A stretch of 64,000 nucleotides of DNA from Enterobacter sp. CC120223-11 (lineage in GTDB: Bacteria > Pseudomonadota > Gammaproteobacteria > Enterobacterales > Enterobacteriaceae). A program made the translations under genes and the position numbers. Shown piece by piece: positions 44,442 through 54,334 of this stretch. Position 1 is the first letter of the stretch, and the number at the start of each line of letters is the position of its first letter. The stretch is taken from positions 1 to 64,000 of the forward strand of contig NZ_OBEF01000012.1 of assembly GCF_900215375.1 (NCBI RefSeq), read 5' to 3'. A model generated the notes under the pieces. That model saw only the letters and a list, made by a program, of their open reading frames with translations, searched no databases and was not told where the DNA came from.

Positions 44442-44930
44442 ATGAAAAGACCAGACTGTATTCGTCACTGGCGTGAACTCGAAGAGCCGGATGATTCCAC
44501 CTACCCCGACAGCAGTGAGCTGTTCTCCATCGGTGCGCCACTGGCCCGTAAGCTGGGGTTAAGGCATATCGGCATTCACCACGAACGTATTCCGCCAGGC
44601 AGACGCACCTCATATCCCCACGCAGAAAGTGATGAGGAAGAATTTATTTATGTTATTGAGGGCCGTCCACAGGCATGGATTAACGGTTATTTGTGGCAAT
44701 TAGAGCCGGGTGATTGTGTGGGTTTTCCAGCCGGAACCGGTGTGTGTCACACCTTTATTAATAACAGTGATACTGAGGTAAATCTGATTGTGGTAGGAGA
44801 GGCGAATAAGAAACACAACCGCATTTACTACCCGTTAAATCAGGAGTATGCGGCCACGCGGCAGGACCGCTGGGTCGATCATCCCCCGCAGTTCTTCGGC
44901 CCGCACGACGGCAAGCCCTCGCAGAAATAG
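44442..44930 (+). CDS. Cupin-domain protein of unknown function
   Basis: 162 residues. A single cupin barrel spans about 35-125: HHERIPPGRRTSYPHAESDE carries cupin motif 1 with its His and Glu, and WQLEPGDCVGFPAGTGVCHT is motif 2 with a terminal His, so a metal site is likely. The ends are charged and outside the barrel (HWRELEEPDDSTYPDSSELF; DHPPQFFGPHDGKP). Similar proteins bind a metal and small acids or sugars, but no substrate can be named. TGAGGAAA precedes the ATG. It sits where E. coli has yjbL and yjbM. Confidence 0.8.
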   Translation: MKRPDCIRHWRELEEPDDSTYPDSSELFSIGAPLARKLGLRHIGIHHERIPPGRRTSYPHAESDEEEFIYVIEGRPQAWINGYLWQLEPGDCVGFPAGTGVCHTFINNSDTEVNLIVVGEANKKHNRIYYPLNQEYAATRQDRWVDHPPQFFGPHDGKPSQK

Positions 44931-45107
44931 CATTCTCTTCTATAAATAGTGAAGGGCGCCCTCTATTCCAATTCTGATAACGGCGCTCTTCCTAACTTAA
45001 ATCGGCCAATAAGGCGTCTTTTACATCGTTATTCACAGCAATAGTTCGGCCCTTTCCAGCGCATAACTGGAGTGGGATAAACTTCATCTGCAAATAACGA
45101 GAAACTT

Positions 45108-46418
45108 GTGAATAAAACATTCAGATATTCAGTGGTGTCAGCGGCAGTATCACTGTTAATGGCAAATCAGGCGGGAGCGGCCAACACCTGGTCAGAGGCA
45201 AGAAATGACGCCATGGGCGGAACCGGCGTGGCGTCGGCGAACTACGGCAGCGCGGTGATGATTAACCCCGCGCTGTTGGCGAAGTCCCAGCCGGATGATG
45301 ATGTCTCTGTCGTTATTCCTTCCGTGGGGGCGCAGATTACCGACAAAGACAATCTTCGCGATCAAATTGATGACATCAGTAACGATATCGATCGCTACGA
45401 AAACGTTATTGATAACCTGACGCCAACGGGGATCTTGCTGGATCCGCAAGGCACGATGAATCAGTTCCAGAGCGCAGCGGGCGATCTGGCGGGCCAACTG
45501 GAAGATCTGCGCGGCAAAACGGCTCGCGCGAACGCGGGGGCAGGGATTGCGGTGAGCGTACCGACCTCGGCCGTGTCTCTGGCGTTCGTCACCAAAGCTT
45601 ATGCGCACGCCCGCGTCAGCTCGAACATAGACCAAAGCGATATCGACTACCTGCGCAACATCCAGAACTCCGATGCGTTTGCTGCCGGGCAGGCCGCCGG
45701 GGCGTTGATCAACGGCAGCGACCAACTCACCAACAACCTCAATTCAACGGCTTCCGGTAAAGCGGCGATTGTTTCTGATTATGGGATTGCGATTGCCCGA
45801 AAATTCGATATTGGCGGCGTGCCGGTATCGCTCGGCGTCACGCCGAAATTGCAGCAAACCTGGCTTTATAACTACACCACCTCCATCGATAACTATCACA
45901 GTGACGACTGGAAGAAGGATAAGTACCGCAATGACGATACTGGTTTTAACGTCGATGTCGGTATAGCGGCAGATTTCGGCGAAAACTGGACGGTGGGCCT
46001 GAGCGGGCAGAACCTGATGTCTCGCGATATCGATACCAAAGATGTGCGCATCACCAACGGCACAACGGGCGTCACCACCAATTACAAAGATACTTATCAG
46101 ATTCGCCCGTTGGTGACGGCGGGTGTCGCATGGCACACCGATTTGCTGACGCTGACCGCTGACGGCGATCTTACAGAAACCAAAGGCTTCAAGAGTGAAG
46201 ACAATTCACAGTATGTTGGCGTCGGGGCGGAAGTGACGCCACTGAGCTGGCTGGCGGTGCGTGCGGGTTATCGTGCGGATGTGAAGGGCAACGACAGCAA
46301 TGTGTTCACCGCAGGCGTTGGTTTTGCGCCGATGAACACCGTTCACGTCGATTTGATGGGCCTTTACGGTGAGGATCAAACCTGGGGCGCTGGCGTCCAG
46401 CTGGGCCTGACGTTCTGA
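45108..46418 (+). CDS. TraF_2-like outer-membrane barrel protein
   Basis: 436 residues from a GTG start with a weak ribosome site (ACGAGAAAC). The signal peptide is MNKTFRYSVVSAAVSLLMAN plus QAGA. The mature part begins ANTWSEARNDAMGGTGVASA, recalling FadL/PorV-type barrels and the family often named conjugal transfer TraF (TraF_2). A polar, coiled-coil-like segment around residues 80-105 (DQIDDISNDIDRYENVIDN) and an inserted helix near 120-140 interrupt the strands. Alternating aromatic strands fill the rest, and the end GAGVQLGLTF suits BAM recognition. Nothing suggests conjugation: no tra genes are near. Function unknown. Followed by its own terminator and dusA. Confidence 0.72.
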   Translation: MNKTFRYSVVSAAVSLLMANQAGAANTWSEARNDAMGGTGVASANYGSAVMINPALLAKSQPDDDVSVVIPSVGAQITDKDNLRDQIDDISNDIDRYENVIDNLTPTGILLDPQGTMNQFQSAAGDLAGQLEDLRGKTARANAGAGIAVSVPTSAVSLAFVTKAYAHARVSSNIDQSDIDYLRNIQNSDAFAAGQAAGALINGSDQLTNNLNSTASGKAAIVSDYGIAIARKFDIGGVPVSLGVTPKLQQTWLYNYTTSIDNYHSDDWKKDKYRNDDTGFNVDVGIAADFGENWTVGLSGQNLMSRDIDTKDVRITNGTTGVTTNYKDTYQIRPLVTAGVAWHTDLLTLTADGDLTETKGFKSEDNSQYVGVGAEVTPLSWLAVRAGYRADVKGNDSNVFTAGVGFAPMNTVHVDLMGLYGEDQTWGAGVQLGLTF

Positions 46419-46425
46419 CAATCAC

Positions 46426-46448
46426 GGAGGCTTCGCGCCTCCATTTTA
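46426..46448 (+). terminator. Terminator before dusA
   Basis: GGAGGC, loop TTCGC, GCCTCC, then ATTTTAT, 7 bases after the barrel-protein stop. Confidence 0.82.
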
Positions 46449-46499
46449 TCTTTATGCTATAGTAGCCGCCCTTTTTTCATAAACGCTCATAATTTCGCC

Positions 46500-47495
46500 A
46501 TGCTGCCAGATACCCGCACTGCTTACCCTGCCCACCGTTTCTCCATCGCGCCCATGCTCGACTGGACGGACAGACACTGCCGTTACTTCCTGCGCCAGCT
46601 GTCCCGCCACACGCTGCTGTATACCGAAATGGTGACCACCGGGGCGATCATTCATGGCAAGGGCGACTATCTGGCTTACAGCGAGGAAGAGCATCCGGTC
46701 GCGTTGCAGCTTGGCGGTAGCGATCCGGCGGCGCTGGCCCATTGTGCGAAACTGGCAGAAGAGCGCGGCTACGATGAGATCAACCTCAACGTGGGTTGTC
46801 CGTCCGATCGCGTACAAAACGGGATGTTCGGCGCGTGCCTGATGGGCAACGCACAGCTGGTGGCTGACTGCGTGAAAGCGATGCGCGACGTCGTGTCGAT
46901 TCCTGTGACGGTGAAGACCCGTATCGGCATCGACGATCAGGACAGCTACGAGTTTCTCTGCGACTTTATCAATACCGTGTCCGGCCACGGCGAGTGCGAA
47001 ATGTTTATCATCCACGCCCGTAAAGCGTGGCTCTCCGGCCTGAGTCCGAAAGAGAACCGTGAAATTCCTCCGCTGGACTACCCGCGCGTTTATCAGCTCA
47101 AGCGTGATTTTCCGCATCTGACAATGTCCATCAACGGCGGTATCAAGTCGCTGGAAGAAACCAAAGCGCATCTGGAGCATATGGACGGCGTGATGGTGGG
47201 CCGCGAAGCGTATCAGAACCCGGGTATTCTGGCGTCCGTCGATCGCGAAATTTTTGGTGTGAATACCGCTGACCCCGACCCGGTTGCCGTGGTGCGCGCG
47301 ATGTATCCGTACATTGAACGCGAACTGAGCAATGGCACTTATCTGGGCCACGTGACCCGCCATATGCTCGGCCTTTTCCAGGGGATTCCTGGCGCACGCC
47401 AGTGGCGTCGTTACCTGAGCGAGAATGCGCATAAAGCGGGCGCGGATATTGAAGTGCTCGAGCAGGCGCTGCAGTTAGTGGCGAACAAGCGCTAA
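46500..47495 (+). CDS. dusA: tRNA-dihydrouridine(20/20a) synthase DusA
   Basis: DusA is an FMN enzyme reducing uridine 20/20a of tRNA. The 331 residues have the Dus barrel with [27 protein letters not shown] (FMN site), [20 protein letters not shown] containing the catalytic cysteine near 98, and SINGGIKS plus [11 protein letters not shown] for phosphate binding. The helical tRNA-binding C-terminal domain is complete. dusA is a known integration site for genomic islands, but no integrase or repeat of its 5' end is seen here. Confidence 0.96.
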   Translation: MLPDTRTAYPAHRFSIAPMLDWTDRHCRYFLRQLSRHTLLYTEMVTTGAIIHGKGDYLAYSEEEHPVALQLGGSDPAALAHCAKLAEERGYDEINLNVGCPSDRVQNGMFGACLMGNAQLVADCVKAMRDVVSIPVTVKTRIGIDDQDSYEFLCDFINTVSGHGECEMFIIHARKAWLSGLSPKENREIPPLDYPRVYQLKRDFPHLTMSINGGIKSLEETKAHLEHMDGVMVGREAYQNPGILASVDREIFGVNTADPDPVAVVRAMYPYIERELSNGTYLGHVTRHMLGLFQGIPGARQWRRYLSENAHKAGADIEVLEQALQLVANKR

Positions 47496-47526
47496 AATAT
47501 TCGCTAAAAGTTAGTCAGATTGACCA

Positions 47527-47562
47527 CGCCTCGCACTGTGCTGCGAGGCGTTTTCGTTTTTA
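47527..47562 (+). terminator. dusA terminator
   Basis: CGCCTCGCA, loop CTGTGC, TGCGAGGCG, then TTTTCGTTTTT. Confidence 0.92.
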
Positions 47563-47579
47563 TTCAACCATTTACACTC

Positions 47580-47595
47580 TGGCATGATTTTTGTA
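47580..47595 (+). promoter_or_regulatory. Sigma-54 promoter of pspG
   Basis: TGGCATGATTTTTGTA matches the -24/-12 consensus TGGCAC-N5-TTGCW except at two positions. It lies 40 bases before the pspG start. pspG belongs to the PspF/sigma-54 phage-shock regulon in E. coli. Confidence 0.8.
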
Positions 47596-47634
47596 ATGAA
47601 AAAGGCAGTGGGTTATTTTTAAGGGGAAAATGCC

Positions 47635-47877
47635 ATGTTTGAACTGCTCTTTATCATCGGATTCTTTGTCATGCTGCTGGTAACGGGTGTGTCGGTGCTG
47701 GGCATTCTGGCGGCGATTGTCGTGGCAACCGTGCTGATGTTTTTTGGCGGCCTGTTGGCAATGATGATCAAACTGCTGCCGTGGCTGCTGCTGGCCATCG
47801 CCGTGGTATGGATCATCCGTGCGGTAAAAGCGCCAAAAGTGCCGCAGTATCGCCGGGACGATCGCTGGCGTTATTAA
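47635..47877 (+). CDS. pspG: Envelope stress protein PspG
   Basis: 80-residue membrane protein with two hydrophobic helices (about 4-25 and 30-62) and the basic tail KAPKVPQYRRDDRWRY. It matches E. coli PspG, an effector of the phage-shock response at the inner membrane. AAGGGGAAAA precedes the ATG. A sigma-54 promoter lies upstream. Confidence 0.95.
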   Translation: MFELLFIIGFFVMLLVTGVSVLGILAAIVVATVLMFFGGLLAMMIKLLPWLLLAIAVVWIIRAVKAPKVPQYRRDDRWRY

Positions 47878-47989
47878 GGGAGTGCGGGTTGGGTCACAAC
47901 CTGAGAAGGGCGGCGTAGGCAGTTCGTCATAAATCTGTCATTCTTAGTGCGATAACGAATTCATCGCGCTGTACCCTACATACAGCGAA

Positions 47990-48025
47990 CGATAAAAAAA
48001 GAAAGGGCTTCCCACGGGAAGCCCT
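47990..48025 (-). terminator. qorA terminator
   Basis: On the minus strand AGGGCTTCCC and GGGAAGCCCT pair around GT and are followed by TTCTTTTTTT. It also faces pspG. Confidence 0.88.
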
Positions 48026-48046
48026 AATTCTTTGTCAGCATTGCCG

Positions 48047-49030
48047 TTAAGGAATGAGTAAACTCGACCCTTCCGTCGCCCGACTCTCCAGCGTTTCATG
48101 CGCTTTGCGCGCATCTTTCAGGGCAAACTTCTGACTCTCCGCCACATCCACTTTGATAACGCCACTGGCGATGAGTGAAAACAGCTCGTTGCTGGCTTCC
48201 TGCAGTTCTTCGCGGGTGGTGATGTAGCCCTGGAGCGAAGGGCGGGTGACGTACAGCGAACCTTTTTGATTCAGAATACCGAGGTTCACGCCCGTCACCG
48301 CGCCGGAAGAGTTGCCGAAGCTGACCATCAGGCCGCGGCGTTGCAGGCAGTCGAGGGAGGCTTCCCAGGTGTCCTTGCCCACGGAGTCATACACCACGCG
48401 CAGTTTTTTGCCGTGGGTAATCTCTTTCACACGCTCCACGAGGTTTTCCTCGCGATAGTTGATCACCTGCCAGGCGCCGGCCTGCAATGCACGCTGCGCT
48501 TTTTGTGGCGAGCCGACGGTGCCAATCAGCTGCGCGCCCAGCGCTTTTGCCCACTGGCAGGCGATCAGGCCCACGCCCCCGGCGGCGGCATGGAACAGAA
48601 ACGGCTCGTTAGGCTTGATTTCGTGGGTTTTGCGCAGCAGGTAGAAGACCGTCAGCCCTTTCAGGAACGAGGCAGCCGCCTGTTCGTAAGAGATAGCGGC
48701 GGGCAGAATGGCTGCCTTATCGGCAGGCACATTGTGCACGGTGCTGTACGCGCCAAGTGCGGATTGCGCATACACCACGCGGTCGCCCGCTTTAATGTGC
48801 TTCACGCCGCTGCCGACTTTACTCACCACGCCCGCCGCTTCCGTACCCAGGCCACTTGGCAGAGACGGCGGTGGGTAAAGTCCGCTGCGGATATAGGTGT
48901 CGATGTAGTTAATGCCGATGGCCTTGTTCTCTACCTGGACCTCATTTTCTTTGGGATCCGCAGGGGTAAAGTCCACGGCGCTTAGCACCTCAGGCCCACC
49001 GTGCTGGTGAAATTCAATTCGCGTTGCCAT
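48047..49030 (-). CDS. qorA: NADPH:quinone oxidoreductase 1
   Basis: 327 residues, the length of E. coli QorA, a zinc-free medium-chain dehydrogenase/reductase. The GroES-like part is 1-130, then the NADPH fold with the AAAGGVGLIACQWAKALGAQ motif. NYIDTYIRSGLYP and GTEAAGVVSKVGSGVK are family signatures. It reduces quinones with NADPH. Divergent from dnaB; GGAGGAAAAATG carries the ribosome site and start. Confidence 0.95.
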   Translation of the reverse strand: MATRIEFHQHGGPEVLSAVDFTPADPKENEVQVENKAIGINYIDTYIRSGLYPPPSLPSGLGTEAAGVVSKVGSGVKHIKAGDRVVYAQSALGAYSTVHNVPADKAAILPAAISYEQAAASFLKGLTVFYLLRKTHEIKPNEPFLFHAAAGGVGLIACQWAKALGAQLIGTVGSPQKAQRALQAGAWQVINYREENLVERVKEITHGKKLRVVYDSVGKDTWEASLDCLQRRGLMVSFGNSSGAVTGVNLGILNQKGSLYVTRPSLQGYITTREELQEASNELFSLIASGVIKVDVAESQKFALKDARKAHETLESRATEGSSLLIP

Positions 49031-49105
49031 TTTTCCTCCAGATGTGAAGGAGCCTCAGATATGATAATCTTACGGCCCACTCTTTAACCGGTAACTCCAT
49101 TCACT

Positions 49106-50521
49106 ATGGCAGGAAATAAACCCTTCAACAAACAACAGACTGAGCCACGCGAGCGCGATCCCATCGTCGCCGGGCTGAAAGTACCGCCGCACTCGATTGA
49201 AGCGGAACAGTCGGTGTTGGGCGGTTTGATGCTGGATAACGAGCGCTGGGATGACGTGGCCGAACGCGTTGTCTCCGAAGATTTCTACACCCGCCCGCAT
49301 CGCCACATCTTTACCGAGATGGCGCGCCTGCAGGAATCGGGCAGCCCGATTGACCTTATCACCCTTGCGGAATCGCTGGAGCGGGAAGGGCAGCTGGACA
49401 GCGTAGGTGGCTTCGCCTATCTGGCAGAGTTATCGAAAAATACGCCAAGTGCGGCGAACATCAGCGCTTATGCAGACATCGTGCGTGAACGAGCCGTCGT
49501 GCGTGAGATGATTTCGGTCGCCAATGAGATCGCCGAAGCCGGTTTTGACCCGCAGGGCCGCACCAGTGAAGACCTGCTGGATTTAGCCGAATCCCGCGTG
49601 TTTAAAATCGCCGAAAGCCGCGCGAACAAAGACGAAGGGCCAAGAAATATTGCCGACGTGCTCGATGCGACCGTCGCTCGTATCGAACAGCTTTTCCAGC
49701 AGCCGCACGACGGTGTTACCGGCGTGAATACGGGCTATGACGATCTCAACAAAAAGACCGCAGGACTACAGCCGTCGGACTTGATCATCGTCGCGGCGCG
49801 TCCGTCGATGGGTAAAACCACATTTGCAATGAACCTCGTTGAAAATGCGGCGATGTTGCAAGATAAGCCGGTACTTATATTCAGTCTCGAGATGCCCTCC
49901 GAACAGATTATGATGCGCTCCCTCGCATCGCTTTCGCGCGTCGACCAGACCCGTATCCGTACCGGACAGCTCGATGATGAAGACTGGGCACGCATTTCCG
50001 GCACGATGGGCATTCTGCTGGAAAAACGTAACATCTATATCGACGATTCCTCCGGCCTGACGCCAACGGAAGTGCGCTCCCGCGCGCGCAGAATCGCCCG
50101 TGAACACGGTGGCATCGGCCTCATTATGATCGACTACCTCCAGCTGATGCGCGTGCCGTCGCTGTCGGACAACCGTACCCTAGAAATCGCGGAAATTTCT
50201 CGCTCGCTTAAAGCGTTAGCGAAAGAGCTTCAGGTGCCGGTGGTGGCGCTGTCGCAGCTTAACCGTTCCCTGGAGCAGCGTGCGGATAAACGTCCGGTCA
50301 ACTCCGACCTGCGTGAGTCCGGCTCCATCGAGCAGGATGCCGACTTAATCATGTTTATCTACCGTGATGAGGTGTATCACGAGAACAGTGACATGAAAGG
50401 GATCGCGGAAATCATTTTGGGTAAACAGCGTAACGGCCCGATCGGTACCGTGCGTCTGACCTTTAACGGACAGTGGTCGCGTTTCGACAACTACGCCGGA
50501 CCTCAGTATGACGATGAGTAA
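49106..50521 (+). CDS. dnaB: Replicative DNA helicase DnaB
   Basis: 471 residues, the E. coli length. The N-terminal helical domain (about 25-170) binds DnaG and DnaC, and the RecA-like C-terminal domain has Walker A ARPSMGKTT, IFSLEMPSEQIMMR, Walker B GLIMIDYLQLM and the arginine-finger region GKQRNGPIGT. It unwinds DNA 5' to 3' as a hexamer at the fork. There is no intein. alr follows 16 bases later. Confidence 0.98.
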   Translation: MAGNKPFNKQQTEPRERDPIVAGLKVPPHSIEAEQSVLGGLMLDNERWDDVAERVVSEDFYTRPHRHIFTEMARLQESGSPIDLITLAESLEREGQLDSVGGFAYLAELSKNTPSAANISAYADIVRERAVVREMISVANEIAEAGFDPQGRTSEDLLDLAESRVFKIAESRANKDEGPRNIADVLDATVARIEQLFQQPHDGVTGVNTGYDDLNKKTAGLQPSDLIIVAARPSMGKTTFAMNLVENAAMLQDKPVLIFSLEMPSEQIMMRSLASLSRVDQTRIRTGQLDDEDWARISGTMGILLEKRNIYIDDSSGLTPTEVRSRARRIAREHGGIGLIMIDYLQLMRVPSLSDNRTLEIAEISRSLKALAKELQVPVVALSQLNRSLEQRADKRPVNSDLRESGSIEQDADLIMFIYRDEVYHENSDMKGIAEIILGKQRNGPIGTVRLTFNGQWSRFDNYAGPQYDDE

Positions 50522-50537
50522 TATCTAAGGAATTCAA

Positions 50538-51620
50538 ATGCAAGCGGCAACTGTAGTCATTAACCGCCGCGCTCTGCGACACAACCTGCAACGCCTGCGT
50601 GAACTGGCCCCTGCCAGCAAACTGGTTGCGGTCGTGAAAGCGAACGCCTACGGACACGGTCTTCTGGAGACCGCGCGAACGCTCCCCGATGCCGATGCTT
50701 TCGGCGTCGCCCGCCTGGAAGAGGCGCTGCGCCTGCGGGCGGGCGGTATCGTTCAGCCCATTCTCCTGCTGGAAGGCTTCTTCAACGCCGAAGATTTGCC
50801 GGTGATCTCCGTGCAGGGGATGCATACCGCCATCCACAATCTTGAGCAGCTGGAAGCGCTGGAAAAGGCCACGCTGCCTGAACCTGTGACTGTCTGGATG
50901 AAGCTCGACACCGGCATGCACCGCCTGGGCGTGCGCCCTGAAGAGGCGAATAACTTTTACCAGCGTCTGAGTAAGTGCACAAACGTGCGCCAGCCGGTCA
51001 ATGTGGTCAGCCACTTTGCGCGTGCCGATGAGCCCGAATGCGGTGCAACTGAACAGCAGCTCGACATCTTCATGACCTTCACTGAAGGCAAGTCGGGGCA
51101 GCGCTCTATCGCGGCGTCTGGCGGCATTCTGCTGTTCCCGCAATCCCATTTCGACTGGGTGCGTCCGGGCATCATTCTTTACGGCGTATCGCCACTCGAA
51201 GGAAAACCGTGGGGCACGGATTTTGGCTTCCAGCCAGTCATGTCGCTGACTTCAAGCCTGATTGCCGTGCGCGATCACAAAGCGGGAGAGCCCGTGGGCT
51301 ACGGCGGCACCTGGACCAGCGAGCGCGATACGCGCCTGGGCGTGGTGGCGATGGGCTACGGTGATGGTTACCCGCGCGCTGCGCCGTCAGGCACGCCCGT
51401 GCTGGTGAACGGCCGCGAAGTGCCGATTGTAGGACGCGTAGCGATGGATATGATTTGCGTCGATCTTGGCCCCGAAGCCTGCGAAAAAGCGGGCGATCCT
51501 GTCATTCTGTGGGGTGAAGGCCTGCCGGTTGAGCGCATCGCTGAAGTGGTGAAAGTGAGTGCTTACGAACTTATCACGCGTCTGACGTCACGGGTGTCGA
51601 TGAAGTATCTCGACGAGTAA
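50538..51620 (+). CDS. alr: Alanine racemase, biosynthetic
   Basis: Alr makes D-alanine for peptidoglycan. 360 residues (E. coli 359). Lys34 in [10 protein letters not shown] binds pyridoxal phosphate; the catalytic tyrosine is in [12 protein letters not shown] in the C-terminal half. AAGGAATTC precedes the ATG. It is co-transcribed with dnaB by spacing and followed by a CCCTCTCCC hairpin. Confidence 0.97.
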   Translation: MQAATVVINRRALRHNLQRLRELAPASKLVAVVKANAYGHGLLETARTLPDADAFGVARLEEALRLRAGGIVQPILLLEGFFNAEDLPVISVQGMHTAIHNLEQLEALEKATLPEPVTVWMKLDTGMHRLGVRPEEANNFYQRLSKCTNVRQPVNVVSHFARADEPECGATEQQLDIFMTFTEGKSGQRSIAASGGILLFPQSHFDWVRPGIILYGVSPLEGKPWGTDFGFQPVMSLTSSLIAVRDHKAGEPVGYGGTWTSERDTRLGVVAMGYGDGYPRAAPSGTPVLVNGREVPIVGRVAMDMICVDLGPEACEKAGDPVILWGEGLPVERIAEVVKVSAYELITRLTSRVSMKYLDE

Positions 51621-51634
51621 TTTACCCGTTTTCA

Positions 51635-51655
51635 CCCTCTCCCTTTGGGAGAGGG
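51635..51655. repeat. CCCTCTCCC palindrome after alr
   Basis: CCCTCTCCCTTTGGGAGAGGG, a single copy of the palindrome family 14 bases after the alr stop; it may serve as the alr mRNA 3' end. Confidence 0.8.
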
Positions 51656-51750
51656 TATCTGCGGCTTTCACCCCAACATCCCCTCGATCTTCCCCGCTTT
51701 CCGGTTTATTGTGATGTTTCCTGCCCTGTATAACCCTGGAGAATCATCGC

Positions 51751-52944
51751 GTGTTTCAGAACGTTGACGCCTACGCAGGCGATCCCATCCTCTCGCTGAT
51801 GGAAAAATTCAAAGAAGATCCCCGTAGCGACAAAGTGAACCTCAGCATCGGCCTGTACTACAACGAAGACGGCATTATCCCGCAATTACAGGCGGTTGCC
51901 GCCGCGGAGGCACAGCTTAATGCCAAACCGCACGGGGCTTCCGTTTATCTGCCGATGGAAGGGTTAAACACTTACCGTAATGGCATCGCTCCGCTGCTGT
52001 TTGGGGCCGATCATCCGGTGCTGCAGCAGCAACGCGTGGCAACCATTCAGACGCTGGGTGGCTCCGGAGCGCTTAAAGTCGGGGCAGATTTCCTCAAAAA
52101 CTACTTCGCGGGCTCGAAAGTATGGGTCAGCGACCCGACCTGGGAAAACCACATCGCCATATTTGAAGGGGCTGGCTTCGAAGTAAGCACTTACCCGTGG
52201 TTTGATGCAGAAACCAACGGCGTGCGTTTTGAGGCGCTGCTGGAAAAACTGAATTCGTTACCTGAAAAAGACATCGTCCTGCTGCACCCTTGCTGCCACA
52301 ACCCGACGGGCGCAGACCTGACCAACGCCCAGTGGGATGCGGTAACGGAAGTGTTGAAAGCGCGCAACCTGATCCCCTTCCTCGACATCGCCTACCAGGG
52401 CTTTGGCGCAGGAATGGAAGAGGACGCCTACGCGATTCGCACCATTGCCAGCGCTGGCCTGCCGGTGCTCGTCAGCAACTCCTTCTCCAAAATCTTCTCA
52501 CTGTATGGCGAGCGCGTCGGCGGCCTGTCCGTGGTGTGTGAAGACAGCGAAACGGCTGGTCGTGTACTTGGGCAGCTGAAGGCAACCGTTCGCCGTAACT
52601 ACTCCAGCCCGCCGAATTTCGGGGCGCAGGTGGTGTCGGCGGTGCTGAACAGCGCGGAGCTGAAAGCCTCGTGGCTGGCGGAGGTGGAAGCCATGCGCAC
52701 CCGTATTCTGGCCATGCGTCAGGAGCTGGTAAACGTGCTGAAACAGGCGATGCCAGAAGGTAACTTCGATTACCTGCTGAAGCAGCGTGGCATGTTCAGC
52801 TACACCGGCCTGAGCGCCGCTCAAGTGGAGCGCCTGCGCGAAGAGTTTGGCGTCTATCTGATTGCCAGCGGGCGTATGTGCGTGGCGGGCCTGAACACCC
52901 GTAACGTCCAGCGCGTGGCACAGGCTTTCTCTGCTGTGATGTAA
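51751..52944 (+). CDS. tyrB: Aromatic amino acid aminotransferase
   Basis: TyrB is the pyridoxal-phosphate transaminase for tyrosine, phenylalanine and also leucine synthesis. 397 residues (E. coli 397) from a GTG start with GGAGAATC upstream. [18 protein letters not shown] holds the PLP lysine; [13 protein letters not shown] and [14 protein letters not shown] bind cofactor and substrate. It is closely related to AspC; synteny with alr favours TyrB. In E. coli TyrR represses it; I could not identify clear TyrR boxes. Confidence 0.96.
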   Translation: MFQNVDAYAGDPILSLMEKFKEDPRSDKVNLSIGLYYNEDGIIPQLQAVAAAEAQLNAKPHGASVYLPMEGLNTYRNGIAPLLFGADHPVLQQQRVATIQTLGGSGALKVGADFLKNYFAGSKVWVSDPTWENHIAIFEGAGFEVSTYPWFDAETNGVRFEALLEKLNSLPEKDIVLLHPCCHNPTGADLTNAQWDAVTEVLKARNLIPFLDIAYQGFGAGMEEDAYAIRTIASAGLPVLVSNSFSKIFSLYGERVGGLSVVCEDSETAGRVLGQLKATVRRNYSSPPNFGAQVVSAVLNSAELKASWLAEVEAMRTRILAMRQELVNVLKQAMPEGNFDYLLKQRGMFSYTGLSAAQVERLREEFGVYLIASGRMCVAGLNTRNVQRVAQAFSAVM

Positions 52945-53085
52945 GTGCTCACTGACTTTGGCGCTCCGTTTTAAGGGGCGTCAAAGTTATGCCTGGCGGG
53001 TGATAAGACTCTGAGTGTGATCATCACCTTTTTCTATGACATCCAGGCGAGATATTCCTTCCTTTCATCCCCCATCACGGTTAAG

Positions 53086-53104
53086 GTCAAAAAGCTTTTT
53101 TGAC
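53086..53104. promoter_or_regulatory. Inverted repeat upstream of aphA
   Basis: GTCAAAAAGCTTTTTTGAC pairs eight bases on each side around GCT, 48 bases before the aphA start. It may be an operator or transcript-end hairpin. The rest of the 206-base tyrB-aphA gap holds nothing I can identify. Confidence 0.35.
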
Positions 53105-53151
53105 GAGCCACAGGCTTTCAATAATAACAATCGGATGATTCAGGGATAATT

Positions 53152-53868
53152 ATGCGCAAGGTTACTTTAGCGTTCAGCGCTATCTGTTTGTTGTTTACCC
53201 TAAACAGCACCATAGCGGATGCTCATGCATCGTCGCCATCTCCGCTTTATGTCGGCACAAATGTGGCGAAACTCGCCGAACAGGCACCGATCCATTGGGT
53301 ATCCGTGGCGCAGATTGAAAACAGTCTGTTGGGCCGCGCGCCGATGGCCGTTGGCTTCGATATCGATGACACCGTGCTGTTCTCAAGCCCAGGCTTCTGG
53401 CGCGGTAAAAAAACGTTTTCGCCAGAGAGCGAAGATTATCTGAAAAACCCGGAATTCTGGGAAAAGATGAACAACGGCTGGGATGAATTCAGTATCCCGA
53501 AAGAAGTGGCCCGTTCACTGATTGCCATGCACGTTAAGCGCGGCGACAGCATCTATTTCGTGACTGGCCGCAGCCAGACCAAAACGGAAACCGTCAGTAA
53601 AACGTTGCAGGATGATTTCCTGATCCCGGCCGCCAATATGAACCCGGTAATTTTCGCAGGCGACAAGCCCGGGCAGAACACCAAAACGCAGTGGTTGCAG
53701 GAGAAAGGCATCAAGGTCTTCTACGGAGACTCTGATAACGACATCACCGCGGCCCATGATGTTGGTGCGCGCGGCATCCGCGTATTGCGGGCTTCTAACT
53801 CCACCTACAAACCTTTGCCAAACGCAGGGGCGTACGGTGAAGAGGTTATCGTTAATTCTGAATACTGA
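53152..53868 (+). CDS. aphA: Class B acid phosphatase AphA
   Basis: 238 residues with a 26-residue signal peptide ([20 protein letters not shown] then IADAHA). It is a periplasmic HAD-fold non-specific phosphatase. [17 protein letters not shown] (69-85) is the motif I with the two metal-binding aspartates; [13 protein letters not shown] and [13 protein letters not shown] are motifs II and IV. It takes phosphate from nucleotides and other esters. Monocistronic, ending in a terminator. Confidence 0.96.
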   Translation: MRKVTLAFSAICLLFTLNSTIADAHASSPSPLYVGTNVAKLAEQAPIHWVSVAQIENSLLGRAPMAVGFDIDDTVLFSSPGFWRGKKTFSPESEDYLKNPEFWEKMNNGWDEFSIPKEVARSLIAMHVKRGDSIYFVTGRSQTKTETVSKTLQDDFLIPAANMNPVIFAGDKPGQNTKTQWLQEKGIKVFYGDSDNDITAAHDVGARGIRVLRASNSTYKPLPNAGAYGEEVIVNSEY

Positions 53869-53878
53869 GCACGAATAG

Positions 53879-53907
53879 CGGCAATCCACAGGGGTTGCCG
53901 TTTTTTT
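53879..53907 (+). terminator. aphA terminator
   Basis: CGGCAATCC, loop ACA, GGGGTTGCCG, then TTTTTTT. Confidence 0.9.
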
Positions 53908-53980
53908 AACCAGATCCCTTTCCCCTTTCCCCCGCTTGTTGCACACTAAGTACAGATTCACGTCTCTTCAGGGGAATGCC

Positions 53981-54334
53981 ATGACCATTTCGGAGTTGCT
54001 GCAATATTGCATGAACAAGCCGGGTGCTGAGCAGAGCGTGCACAGCGACTGGAAGGCCACGCAGATCAAGGTGTCTGACGTGCTGTTTGCGATGGTGAAA
54101 GAAGTGGAGGGGCGTCCGGCCACCTCGCTGAAAACCAGCCCGGAGTTGGCAGACTTACTGCGTGAGAAGCACAACGATGTGCGACCGAGCCAGCATCTCA
54201 ACAAAGCGCACTGGAGCACGGTCTATCTCGACGGCTCACTGCCGGATTCACAAATCTATTTTCTGGTGGATGCGTCTTATCAGCAGGCGATGGGGCTGCT
54301 GCCGGAAACTGTCCGACAGCAGCTTTCAGAGTAA
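53981..54334 (+). CDS. yjbR: MmcQ/YjbR-family protein YjbR
   Basis: From the ATG at 53981 the protein has 117 residues (E. coli 118), starting MTISELLQYCMNKPGAEQS. YjbR proteins have a double-wing CyaY-like fold and may bind DNA; function unknown. Conserved ends: HLNKAHWSTVYLDGSLPDSQ. A longer frame to 53936 has a poorer start. The TAA stop abuts the uvrA stop with no base between. E. coli has yjbQ before yjbR; it is missing here. Confidence 0.93.
   Translation: MTISELLQYCMNKPGAEQSVHSDWKATQIKVSDVLFAMVKEVEGRPATSLKTSPELADLLREKHNDVRPSQHLNKAHWSTVYLDGSLPDSQIYFLVDASYQQAMGLLPETVRQQLSE

Noticed and set aside
45108..46418. TraF name suggesting a conjugative element
   Set aside because: No other transfer genes, no integrase and no base-composition break; the protein looks like a chromosomal outer-membrane barrel.
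46500..47495. dusA as an island integration site
   Set aside because: dusA is intact, the flanks are backbone, and no integrase or duplicated dusA segment is present.
51660..51750. TyrR boxes before tyrB
   Set aside because: No TGTAAA-N6-TTTACA-like pair could be recognised, although the promoter must be here.
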